Source of the DNA: Hevea brasiliensis
Lineage: Eukaryota > Streptophyta > Magnoliopsida > Malpighiales > Euphorbiaceae
Reading direction: 5' to 3'
NCBI RefSeq assembly: GCF_030052815.1
Contig: NC_079499.1
Span: 85,537,183-85,601,182 of the forward strand
DNA: 64,000 nucleotides
The notes under the pieces were generated by a model. That model ran no database searches, was not told the DNA's origin, and saw only the letters and a program-made list of their open reading frames with translations. The translations under genes were made by a program, and so were the position numbers. This document shows positions 38,725-49,464 of the stretch, piece after piece. Position 1 is the first letter of the stretch; the number at the start of each line of letters is the position of its first letter.

Positions 38725-40831
38725 TGAAGGAACAAAAGCGTGAAAAACACAAGTTTATGCCATTGAATTCAAAATTTTCACCTAGGGTCACATGCATCAT
38801 GCAAGATTTATTTTTATCTATTTGATTTCAGTGATAAACAACATATTAAAACTCTTTTAATATGTTTTTGGATCTGTATTTGCCATTTAAGATTTTAAAA
38901 TTAATCAGATTAATTTTAGAACCCTAGATTAAATCAAGAACAAACACACTAACCTCTTGATGCATTGCAGTGTATTTGTGCCTTTGAGATGCGTCTTCAG
39001 GACACCAGATGTTGTCTCTCTAGCTTGTCCACACCAAGAACACCTATGGCAACCCTTGAATAGCTTCTAAAGCTTTTTCTATTAATTAGAAAATCAAGGT
39101 CTACCTTTTAAGAGATTAAAGATGTAAACAGGACACTAGAAACAATTTCTAGTATTTTTAATTCAAGAGATGATGGCTAATCTCTTTGAATTGATAAGAG
39201 ATTAAGAAGAAGGGATGGAGAGCCTCAAAATGGCATTACAAAGGAGGAGTGGCTGCTAGTTGTGTTATTTTTAATTCATAACAACACTTATATAGCTAGG
39301 TCAACACATTAAACCCTTGCCACATGTCACCCTCTGATTGGTTCTAGATTTAATTGACCCAATCACATTATGCCAAGTGTCAAACCTATATTTAATCTTA
39401 ATTTTAATCATCTTACATGATTAAAACACATTTGGCAAGCTTATGTGTAATGCCATGTGTCACCATCTCATGGTGCCACATGTCACCCTGTGAAATGACC
39501 AAAATGCCCCTGTGTCTTAATTTTGAGTTCTCAACCCAAAATAATTATTTCTCTTCTTCTAATCAATTTACATCAAATATAAATTAATTAATTAATCTTT
39601 ATTAATTAATTTCTAATTAATTAAATTCATATTTAAACACTTTAAATATAAATTTAACTTATACTATACATCCAATAATCTATATTTGGTTTCAAGTCAT
39701 GCTAGGGACTTTGCAATCTAGTTGCAGACCAAACCTATTTAATTAATCAATTAAACTCTTTCATTAATTAATTAAATCATATTTAATTAGGTGATAACTT
39801 GTGTATGTGTGTGACTTACTAGGCTCATCACTAATTGGCAATGAGATATGATATCAACTCTTAATATCATCAAAACTCTTTCTTACCATAAATGATTTCT
39901 CTAAATCATTTTATGCACCTCATAGACCATGGTTAACACTTAGCATAGAATGCCATGGCCACCCAATTAGTAATAAGGTTTACTTTAAATGAACCTATAA
40001 TAATATGTTATCATGCACTGGAATCTCTCTGTTACAAAATCCCAACTCAAGCTGGAGTCATGGTTTATGTCAAACTCCATTTGCTATGAATATTATGTTC
40101 TCTTTTAATTCCAGTTCTTGATTAAAAAGATTTTTCTCATCAGCAACTCTTTTCTGAATAAATCTATCTGTCCTGGCCAGGAACTTGAAACATCAAGAAC
40201 AATTAAATGAACATAGGATTTTATCTCTATTTACTTAGAGAAACATATTCCATCTTGATCAACACCTACCTCCATATATAACTAGTAGGAGCCAACACAT
40301 GCCCATATTCCCATACACAGTACAAGTATGAAAGCAGTATCAAACTCAAACTACCTATATACAAGACAACTGTGCTATCTCAGATCTAAAGATTATATGC
40401 ACTGATATGATTTGTGACAAAACATTGACAAGAGTAAACTCCATGTGCTTCTCATAAGTGTCACTGGTTTAGCCTACTTATCATTTATAAGTGCCTATTA
40501 TGTTTGTTATATGGCATGAGACTCACCATTCTATCTTATTTATATCTCATATAAATAACTTGTGAACAAATATGAATACAATCTTTCTAGATAATTCATG
40601 TCCTTATTATGAAGTATCTCAATTGTGAACCTATTTATGATACTTTGTACTAGAAATACCATCACTCATATTCTTAACAACTTAAGAATAGAATTTCTAA
40701 CAAAATATCAATGGACCTTTTCTATTACACATAAATATATTATGTAAATGGAAAAGTGGAAATGCCTTTTATTAATAAAAATATGTACAAGATACATACT
40801 AAATGATATGCTCTAGGGTATACTACTAACA
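38725..40831 (-). repeat. LTR 3 of composite B (5' LTR of interior 2)
   Basis: 2107 bp, TGAAGGAAC to ACTAACA on the plus strand. The palindrome is centred at 38907 and a TATA-like box lies at 39287-39294. It is followed by the ATTTT target copy at 40832-40836. Confidence 0.92.
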
Positions 40832-41447
40832 ATTTTCAATTATTTAAATATTAGGTTTATTGCATCATGCATGATGTCATGCATGATGTAATAACCTTTT
40901 TCAACCTTTTTTTTTCTTTTTTTTTTTTCATTTATTTTTCCTTAGTTCTTTAATTTAATTCTTGATCTCGAAATTTTTTTTTTTCAATTTTATTGGATAG
41001 TTAGGTCAGGAGTCAGCCCTAGGGGTGAATTGACTAAATTGCCCCTCGCCGGTTCAACCCGGTTTGCAAATAATTCAATATTTCTTTCGGATCCCTGACC
41101 TAATTATTTGACCTGCTTAACCATTATTTTTTGTGATTTTCTCTTTTCCACTGTATTCACAATAGTCCTAAGGACCGCGGCGTCACATTTTATGGTTCAA
41201 AATTTGAGTTTAAATCGACCTCGTAGTCCTTCCCGAGAAGGTCACCCATCGCTGTGACTCTCGGCTCATTTAACTTCTTATGTTCTATTTTTCTTATTTA
41301 TACTTAAATAATTAACAATTACTAATTATTTGTATTTATGGTTTATCTAGTTGTCTTAGATGTGGTTCTAATCCCCTTGATTATCCGGACTGACACCAGT
41401 CACCGGAACAGTGAAATATACCAGGCTATGCAAATAGGGGTGTTACA
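40832..41447 (-). repeat. 5' LTR of element A, second segment
   Basis: Continues the A LTR after composite B. It aligns with 1888-2496 and ends GTGTTACA at 41447. The GCATCATGCATGATG dyad at 40860-40890 lies about 25 bp from the B insertion point. Confidence 0.9.
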
Positions 41448-42411
41448 ATACAAGCAAACCAAAAAATTGCCTCACTAGTTCTAAAACATATCGCTTGGAC
41501 CTATCAAGGTGAAATCCTAGTATATGCTTGATAAAGAAATGATTAAGGCATTCTTTGATATAGCCTCACTAAGCCTAGGCCACCTTAATTAAAATGTATT
41601 TCCCTTGTAGCCAACTTAAAGCCTATTTTTATTCCTTAGAATTTATTGCTTACCCATGTTATTTACCTAGCCCTAAGCCTAAACACCTACCATACCCTTT
41701 TAAGGAAGCAAAATGCATAAAGAAAATGAAGAGAGGGTGAGGAACTCAAGAAAGAAAGCAAGTGTGCAATTGAAATTCAAAGAAAAATTTGCCTTTCCAA
41801 CACAGTAAAAGCAATGAGTTTGGGGGAGAGGACAAAAAGAAAAAAGAGAAGAAGTCCCAACATAAGCCCTTCCTCTCCATGCAAAATATGTAGAAACGAA
41901 CTCAGTATACTTGGATTTTATGCATACATGCTACCCTCATATTTGCATTCCCTAAAAACCTTTCATTGGCGACCAAGTCATTATGCCTTTAGCCCCATTA
42001 CAACCCTTTTAAAGACCTTTTGATTTTTTGAAAAGTGAATGGTACATTAGTGGAGATAGAAAAATTGAGATATGCTTATGGAGTTGGAATTGAAATACTT
42101 CATCACAATTACTCACAAAAGAGGCAAAATTGGGGGAGTTAATGTTTCTCAAATCTATCTCGATAAAACAGGTTGTTTGTGGCTTATTAATAGTCTTGCA
42201 TAGACGAATAATTAGTCGAAACACCATGAAATGAGGTGAAGTTCCAAACAGGCAGTTATTAGAACCCTTATGCCTTGAAAGAGGGAAATTGGTATGAAAG
42301 ATTGGAGGAGTTCAATTCTATGCTTATTAAATCATTGGTTATATTCCTAAGTATCCCTTGAAATGTTTTTTAAAACAAAGTTTTGTTTGGCTTGAGGACA
42401 AGCAAAAGTTT
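41448..42411 (+). other. 3' untranslated region of an Athila-like element
   Basis: About 0.96 kb of non-coding sequence leading into a polypurine tract with the GCTTGAGGACAAGCAAAAG signature (42390-42408), well known from Athila-type Ty3-gypsy elements. ORFs here (41814, 42009) have no domain and are treated as chance. Element A lies directly to the left and probably inserted in this region. Confidence 0.6.
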
Positions 42412-42426
42412 GAGTTTGGGGGTATT
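42412..42426 (+). other. Polypurine tract of Athila-like element
   Basis: GAGTTTGGGGGTATT directly before TGATACAC, the LTR start. Forward orientation. Confidence 0.75.
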
Positions 42427-43756
42427 TGATACACTTGAATTGTATAGATGTTTTTAAGCACATTTGCATATTATTTCATAGCATTTAGGCAAGTATTTTC
42501 ATGCATAATAGTTGATTTCATTAGTTTTAGTAATTATCATTGTAAAGCCCTTAATTCCATGTTTTCTGCATCATTTCAAGTGTTTGGGTGAAGCCCCAGA
42601 TGTATAGGAGTGCAAAGGAAAGCTTGGAGGAGTCAAGAGACAGAGAATTGCTGCTGATACAAAGTACACGGGTCATGTAAACCAAGCCCCAGACCCGTGT
42701 AACTTTCTGCCAGAAGAAAGCCAAGAGAATCGATGAGAAACACAAGTACATGGGTTGTGTAAGTAGACCCATGAAATCTACAAGGACCCGTATAAGTCTC
42801 TACCGGGCACAAGCTTGAAGAACCTTATGGGAACATCAGTACACGGCCCGTGTAGTTGGCGCAGACCCGTGCAACTTTTTGTGCCAAAACAAGAACAAAC
42901 GATTCTCCTCCAGTAAGTTACACGACCCTATACCACGGGAACCATGTAGTGACACACGGGCCGTGTAGTATGCTGCAGCTAATTTTATAAGTCGAATTCC
43001 CCTCCTGTTTTCGGATAAAAACGAGACTCCTAAGGCCCTTTGGACTCAAAGTGACCTAACCCTAGAGTAACCAATATAAATAGAAAAGAAAACATCAGAA
43101 GAACGGTGGGAGGGAGTGCTGTTAAAGGCTGCTGCTATCGGGCTCTGCATCAGTTCCAAAAGTAGTTTTCCAGCTGAAGCAACACAAGATCAAAGCTGTA
43201 AACTATCTTCGATTCCTTCGTTTCATCTCCCTAAATAGATTTCTATTGCCTTATTTCTTTTACATAATTTTCTTTTTACTAATTTTTACCTTTTATCATG
43301 ATGTTTGTTGAACTCACCATGAGTGAGTAGTTTTCTTATTCTGGATTTGGGAGAGTAGCTCTTGTAATTATTATTATGGATGAACACTAAGTTTTATTTG
43401 TTGGATTTGAGATTCGTTTCTTGATTTAATTTCTTGTGATCTTAATGCATACTATGTGTTGGTACCCATTTAGCCATGATTGTAGATGTTAATTGAAGAA
43501 CTGAAAGGTAAAGATTAACATTAGAAAATCAAGCTCTTGAACCTAGGAATTCTTACCTAGACATAGGCTGATACCTTTGTGGAACTTCAAAATTGGTCAA
43601 AAATCTTAAAGGATTTTAATTGATTTAATCATCATGAAGGTAGGGTTTGAGTTAATTAGAATACATCCTAGGTGCCTTGAGAGAGGATTTAGAATAACTC
43701 AAGACTGATTTCCATCAAGGAAAACGACCCTAAATCTAGTAAATAAACTAGATAAC
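42427..43756 (+). repeat. Athila-like LTR, first segment
   Basis: Starts TGATACACTTGAATTG. Between about 42664 and 42975 it has repeated, partly self-complementary ACACGGGCCGTGTA-type motifs (CACGGGTCATGTA, GACCCGTGTAAC, ACACGGCCCGTGTAG, ACACGGGCCGTGTAG). It is interrupted by copia C; the ATAAC target copy is at 43752-43756. Without the insertion the LTR is about 1.58 kb, in the Athila range. Confidence 0.7.
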
Positions 43757-44123
43757 TGAAGGAGCGGAAGCGTGAAAAACACAAGTTTATACCATTGAAT
43801 TCAAAAATTTTCACCTAGGGTCACATGCACCATGCAAGATTTATTTTTATCTATTTGATTTCAATGATAAAGAACATATTAAAACTCTTTTAATATGTTT
43901 TTGGATATGTATTTGCCATTTAAGGTTCTAAAATTAATCTGATTAATTTTAAAATCTTAAATGGCAAATACATATCCAAAAACATATTAAAAGAGTTTTA
44001 ATATGTTCTTTATCATTGAAATCAAATAGATAAAAATAAATCTTGCATGGTGCATGTGACCCTAGGTGAAAATTTTTGAATTCAATGGTATAAACTTGTG
44101 TTTTTCACGCTTCCGCTCCTTCA
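43757..44123. repeat. Left hairpin of element C: two LTR ends head to head
   Basis: Arms 43757-43939 and 43941-44123 are both 183 bp and differ at about two positions by eye. The centre is the palindrome AAAATTAATC-T-GATTAATTTT (43930-43950), which exists singly in every other LTR of the family (for example centred at 38907). The left breakpoint therefore coincides with a pre-existing palindrome. Confidence 0.92.
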
Positions 44124-44125
44124 AT

Positions 44126-44138
44126 TGGTATCAGAGCC
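44126..44138 (+). other. Primer binding site of element C
   Basis: TGGTATCAGAGCC, an exact match to the initiator tRNA-Met complement, two bases after the LTR end at 44123. Confidence 0.92.
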
Positions 44139-45909
44139 ACTATATTTGCCATTTAGATTGTTGATTATATAATTTAATTGTGTGTTTGATCATGAAATCA
44201 AGAGATTCATTGCTGGTTGGATCATGAGGTGTGGCGGCACACATGGTGAAGCCACCATTGGTGGCGGCATCAATGGTTCCTTGGGTGGTTCAAGGTTTGG
44301 CTTTTAATTCTGCAATTGTTGTATGATCTAAGGCCTATTCTTTGACTAATTAAAGTGTTTAATTAGTTGTTTTAATCACACAATTAAATTATGATTCAAA
44401 TCAGAATTTTAAAAATTGTTTGAATGTGATTCAAATCTGAATTTTAAAAGTTGTTTGAATGTGATTCAAATCTGAATTTTTAAAGTTGTTTGAATCATAT
44501 TTAAATCTGATTTTTTAAAATTGATTCAATAAAATTCAGATCTGATTTTTTAAGAAATATTTGAATGTGATTCAAATCTGATTTTTTAAAAAATGTTTGA
44601 ATGTGATTCAAATCTGAATTTTTAAAGTTGTTTGAATGTGATTCAAATTTGAATTTTTAAATTTGTTTGAATGAGATTCAAATCTGAATTTTTAAATTTA
44701 TTTGAATCATATTCAAATCTGGATTTTTAAGTTGAATATGAGATATTCAATTTAATTTAAGTATGTATGTTTTATTTAATTGTTAAATAGTGATATGCAT
44801 GATGGATGATCATGGACTATAAAAGACCAATGTGATTGGATTTATTTCTTTTATGTTTCTTTGGGATTGTAAATTAATTAATTTATTTTAATTTATTTTG
44901 GGCATGTATTATTAAGTTTGTAATATTTTTGGGTTGTAATTTCATTTATTTAAGTTCTTGTAAATTCGCCTTGGTATGCCAAGGATTACTATGTAATATT
45001 GGATTGCAAGAAGTTCAAGGAGGTCAAGAGCATTGGTGGGACCAGTGGGAGGAAATCAATATCAAGTGTTGATTATGTACTCCTTCAGCAACTCTTGTAA
45101 AATGAATGAATGAAATGCACCTAGGAATGCCCTGATTCAATTCTTGGTGGCTCAGAATTGAATCCCTTAGAAAGTCCATGATCATACCATATTTATCGCT
45201 TATCCATGAATGCATGAGATGTATGGGAATGTATGCAATTATATGATATATGCATGCTAAATGGATAATGTGCAAAGTGAGACCTTAATAGTAATTAGGA
45301 TGGCTATAAAATCTTCCAAACAAATGATTAAGTTGGAAATGCTATAATTAAAGTAATTATAACATAAGCCCTCTATTGGGGCAATTATTTTAAGAAATTT
45401 TAAATAGTTGCATGAGATGCAATTAATTTAAGAGATTTTCTTAAGAATAATTGTTAAGCATGAGATGTTGTAAATATGTAAATGGTTTGGTGGCCAATAT
45501 TGGATGTACCTGAGGACATTAAAATTATTTACATAATTACTGGCTCAATGGGATCAACTTAACTAATGCAAGATAAGTCAATAATGGATGTACCTGAGAT
45601 TTTGAGCATTAGGGGCTAGGTAAAGGATTGAACCTCACATGAGATGTGACGGGCAAGGAGTTGCTCACTTATAGTTTATTGTAATTCCAATAATGGATGT
45701 ACCTGAGGATGATCAATAGAATTATAAGAATTCAATCACCCACTAGAAATCCATCCAACTAGGATTTCCGTTTTCTATTTTGGAAGTGTAGGATTCGCTA
45801 AGTTAGTGGGAGGACCAATTTGATTAAAAGACCATAATCATTTTGGTTAATTACATGATACATTTACTAATTAATATGGTTATTTTCTGCAATTAATTTT
45901 CTGATAATA
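44139..45909 (+). other. Long leader of element C
   Basis: About 1.77 kb of AT-rich untranslated leader homologous to those of B. It has the hairpin-repeat array (44395-44735), the opposite-strand 83-codon frame (45024-45275) and GGATGTACCTGAG spaced repeats (about 45500-45710). Confidence 0.7.
44395..44735. repeat. Tandem hairpin repeats in leader of element C
   Basis: About nine to ten units of roughly 35 bp, the reverse complement of the B arrays as expected from orientation, each with TTTGAAT-GTG-ATTCAAA. Confidence 0.85.
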
Positions 45910-46755
45910 ATGAGCACAGAACAACCACTACCATCCAATATCCTTGCAAGCATACCTGATCACAATAGGTTGACAGGACCAAATCTGTCTGATTGGCTAA
46001 GAAATTTGAAACTTGTCCTGAACCTTGAACATATAGGATATGTTCTAGATTCAAATGTTCCTGGTCCCTTACCTCCAGAGGCCACACAAGAGGAACATGA
46101 AACTTTGGACAAGTGGAAGGAGCATGATATGAGAGCTAAGTGTTACATGCTTGCTTCCATGAGTAATGAGTTACAGAAGCAACATGAGAACATGCAGAGT
46201 GCGAGTGAGATCCTCCTTCACCTACAAGAGTTGTATGGTGAGCACAGCAGGAATGCTAGGTATGAGATATCTAGACAGCTATTCCGTATGAGGATGTCTG
46301 AGGGACAGAATGTTGGGGATCATGTCCACAAGATAATTCGGCTGATTGAGCAGTTGGAACATCTTGACTTCAACATGGATTTCTAACTACAGACGGATTT
46401 GATCCTTCAGTCCCTTCCTGAGTCTTTTGGGAATTTTGTGACAAATTTCCATATGACTAAATAGGAATGCACCTTAGCTGAATTACTCAACATGTTGGTT
46501 ATTGCCCAAAAGAATATGCCAGGCAATAAAGGAAAAGAGATAGCTTTGGTTGCATCTTCTTCTGCTGGAAAGTCCAACAAGAAGAAGGGCAATAAGAAAA
46601 AGAAACCTCAGATTCCTGGTCCTTCCAAGAAAATAGCTAAACAGAAAAGGAAGACTAAAGCTGATGGAGGCAAAAGGAAAGTGTTTCCATTGCCAACAGG
46701 AAATTGTTTCCATTGCCAGTAAGAAAGTGTTTCCACTGCCCAGAGTATAGCAATC
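45910..46755 (+). pseudogene. copia gag of element C
   Basis: ATG at 45910 (MSTEQPLPSNILASIPDHNRL), UBN2-like capsid domain to residue 158, then stop TAA. The same frame continues through a second stop (TAG) into the basic tail MLVIAQKNMPGNKGKE and KSNKKKGNKKKK (46492-46722), ending in a half zinc knuckle CFHC that is repeated after a frame change (KCFHCPEY). Both stops are one C-to-T step from CAA or CAG. No protease signature follows, although PR normally lies between knuckle and integrase in copia elements. Confidence 0.88.
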
Positions 46756-46789
46756 TGAATGAATGCAATGCCATGGTGAAAACCAACTC

Positions 46790-47784
46790 AAGTTCAAAAT
46801 ATATTTGGCACTTAAGGTTATGTCATGTTGCAGAAGATAGGATTGCAAAATTGGAGAAAATGGGGATTCTATCCTCATTGGGCTCTGAGCCTACTCCAAC
46901 TTGTGAATCTTGCCTTCAAGGCAAAATGACTAGATCACCCTTTGTTGGACAAGGGCTAAGAACTGAAAATATTTTGGAGCTAATACATAGTGATGTATGT
47001 GGTCCATTTAAAGAAATGGCTAGAGGGGGCTTTCATTATTTTATTACCTTTACTGATGATAAATCAAGGTTTGGGTATTTATATTTGATGAAATACAAAC
47101 ATGAATTTTTTGAAAAGTTCAAAGAATTTAAATCTGAAGTAGAAAATCAAACAGGAAAGAGTATTAAAGCTCTTCGATCAGATCGTGGAGGTGAATATTT
47201 GAGTACTGAATTTGATGAATACTTGAGAGAGCATGGCATTGTTTCTCGGTGACTCCTCCAGAACGCATACGGTGAATGGTGTATCTGAAAGGAGAAATCG
47301 TACCCTATTGGATATGGTACGTAGTATGATGAGCTATACTGATATGCCAATCTCCTTTTGGGGATTTGCATTAGAATCAGCTTTATATATTCTAAATAGG
47401 ATTTCATCAAAATCAGTTTCTTCCACACCTTATGAGATATGCCATGGAAGAAAACCAAGTCTTAAGCATGTTAAGATTTGGGGTTGTCCAGCTTATATCA
47501 AAAAGCTGAACACTGATAAATTGGAGACCAGATCAGAAAGAGGTCGATTTGTTGGATATCCAAAAGATAGTTTTGGATATTATTTTTATTTGCCTACTTC
47601 ACAAAAGGTTGTGATAAGTAGAGATGTCACATTTCTTGAACAACAGTTTGTTCAAGAAGGAGGCAAAGGAAGGCAAATAGAGTTAGAATTGGAGAATTCT
47701 GACCAACCAACAGATCAGATGGATATAGATCCATCTAGTCAACCTATACCCATTGATGAAACATCTACAATTTGTTCCTCGTAG
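46790..47784 (+). pseudogene. copia integrase of element C
   Basis: Pre-integrase zinc region WHLRLCHVAEDRIAKLEKMG with CESCLQGKMTRSPF, core IHSDVCGPF (first Asp), SDRGGEY (second Asp), a frameshift near 47250, then NGVSERRNRT (Glu) and the GKGRQIELELENSDQ tail. All three catalytic acids are kept, but the frame is broken at 47250 and again at about 47755 before RT. Confidence 0.9.
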
Positions 47785-49450
47785 AATAACCAGGGTATCT
47801 CACCCACCAGTGAGATATGGTTTTCTTCATGAAGAAGAACAAGAGTTGTCTACTCATGAAGAAGTAGATCATGGAGATGATCCACTTACCTATGAAGAAG
47901 CTATATCAGATATAGACTCTTCAAAATGGATTGATGCTATGAAATCCGAGATTGATTCCATGTATAAGAATCAAGTTTGGGATCTTGTTGACCCACCTGA
48001 AGGTATTGTACCTATAGGGAACAAATGGGTTTTCAAGAAGAAAATTGGTTCTGATGGAAAGGTAGAGACCTATAAGGCAAGGCTAGTAGCGAAAGGGTTT
48101 CGCCAAAGGCAAGGAATAGACTATGAGGAGACTTTCTGCTTTGTTGCCATGCTTAAATCAATTAGGATTTTATTAGCAATAGTTGCATACTATGATTATG
48201 AGATTTGGCGGATGGATGTCAAAGCGACTTTTCTCAATGGATACATTGAAGAAAACATTTTCATGGAACAACCTAAGGGATTTGAATCCCAAGATGGTTC
48301 CAAGGTATGCAAGCTAAAGCGATCCATTTATGGGTTGAAACAAGCTTCGAGGAGTTGGAACATTCGTTTTGATGAAGCCATTAAATCCTTTGGTTTTATC
48401 AAAAATGAGGATGAGCCATGTGTATATAAGAAGGTTAGTAACAGTGCTATCACTTTCCTTGTCTTATATGTGGATGACATACTGTTGATGGGTAATGACA
48501 CAGGTATGTTGACGACTATAAAGGTATGGTTGTCAAATACATTCTCCATGAAAGACTTAGGGGAGGCAACCTATATTCTTGGGATTCGCATCTATAGAGA
48601 TAGAGCGAAAAGAATAATTGGTTTATCCCAAAGTCTATACTTGGAAAAGGTGTTAAAGAGGTTTAACATGCTTGATTCCAAGAGAGGATTCTTACCAGTG
48701 AGACATGGTATCCATCTTTCTAAAGAGATGTCTCCAAAGACACCTGAAGAAAGAGTTAAGATGGCCAGGATTCCATATGCTTCGGCTATTGGAAGTTTAA
48801 TGTATGCAATGTTGTTTACTAGGCCGGATATCGCATATGCTGTTAGTTTGACTAGCAGGTATCAATCCAATCCAGGTTTGGAACACTGGATAGCTGTCAA
48901 GAATATCCTTAAGTACTTGAGAAGAACTAAGGATTTATTCTTGATTTATGGAGGTGAAGACTTGCAATTGGATGGTTATACTGATTCTGATTTCCAATCA
49001 GATATCGATGATAGAAAGTCTACCTCTGGATATGTGTTCATTTGTAATGGAGGTGTAGTCAGTTGGAAGAGTTCCAAACAGAGCATGACTGCAGATTCCA
49101 CTACAAAGGCTGAGTATATTGCTGCATCGATCTCGCAAAGGTAGTCTGTTTGGATAAAGAAGTTCGTGTGAGAACTTACAGTAGTTCCTTCCATTGAGTC
49201 GCCAGTTCCACTACTGTGACAATAATGGAGCAGCGATCATCTGAGCTAAGGAACCAAGGTCTCACCGAAATCCAAACACATAGAAAGGCGTTACCACATT
49301 ATCGGAGAAATAGTTGGGCGAGGCGATGTAGCCATGCAGAAAATAGCATCGGTGAAAATTGGTGATCCATTCACTAAGCCTATGTCACGCACTCGATTAG
49401 ACCGACATCTTGAGAAGATAGGTCTAAGATATTGTAATGAATGGCTCTAG
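47753..49450 (+). pseudogene. copia RT-RNase H of element C
   Basis: A 463-codon open frame to 49144, the best preserved copia polymerase in the window. RT has WRMDVKATFLNG (Asp155), KQASRSWN and YVDDILLMGND (239-249). RNase H has GYTDSDFQSD (Asp411), DDRKSTSGYVF and KAEYIAAS (Glu454). It breaks at 49142, and the RNase H tail (SKHIERRYH-like, DPFTKPM, HLEKIGLRYCNEWL) follows in shifted frames to the stop at 49448-49450, just before the polypurine tract. RT itself could be catalytically competent, but it is cut off from gag and integrase by frameshifts. Confidence 0.92.
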
Positions 49451-49453
49451 TGC

Positions 49454-49464
49454 TAGTGAGAGAT
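49454..49464 (+). other. Polypurine tract of element C
   Basis: TAGTGAGAGAT directly before TGTTAGTAG at 49465. Confidence 0.75.

Larger units (their letters stand above)
13366..40831 (-). mobile_element. Composite B: three-LTR, two-interior Ty1-copia element
   Basis: Order on the plus strand: LTR (13366-15473), interior 1 (15474-20807), LTR (20808-22346 plus 34559-35112), shortened interior 2 (35113-38724), LTR (38725-40831). Everything points to the minus strand. A single 5-bp target duplication ATTTT flanks the whole (13361-13365, 40832-40836), so the composite counts as one insertion that was later expanded, most simply by unequal recombination between LTRs. LTRs are about 2.1 kb. Element G is inserted in the middle LTR. 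The lineage within copia (Tork/Angela-like by LTR length) is uncertain. Confidence 0.85.
1..41447 (-). mobile_element. Element A: old Tekay/Del-type Ty3-gypsy element carrying nested insertions
   Basis: On the minus strand the order is 5' LTR (41447 down to 10171, interrupted by composite B), a tRNA-Met type primer binding site, gag and protease remnants, decayed pol, polypurine tract, then 3' LTR (2496 down past position 1). The two LTRs align by eye over their shared length with a modest number of substitutions. The right-hand target duplication would be ATACA at 41448-41452; its partner lies outside the window. After removing the foldback insertion and the solo LTR, the interior is only about 3.0 kb, against about 4.9 kb in element G, and has no readable RT, RNase H or integrase. 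Assignment to Tekay/Del rests on LTR length (about 3.8 kb) and on resemblance to G, which has a chromodomain. Confidence 0.85.

Noticed and set aside
41814..42227. Short frames in the Athila-like 3' untranslated region
   Set aside because: They lie between element A and a polypurine tract where this lineage has no gene; no motif recognised.
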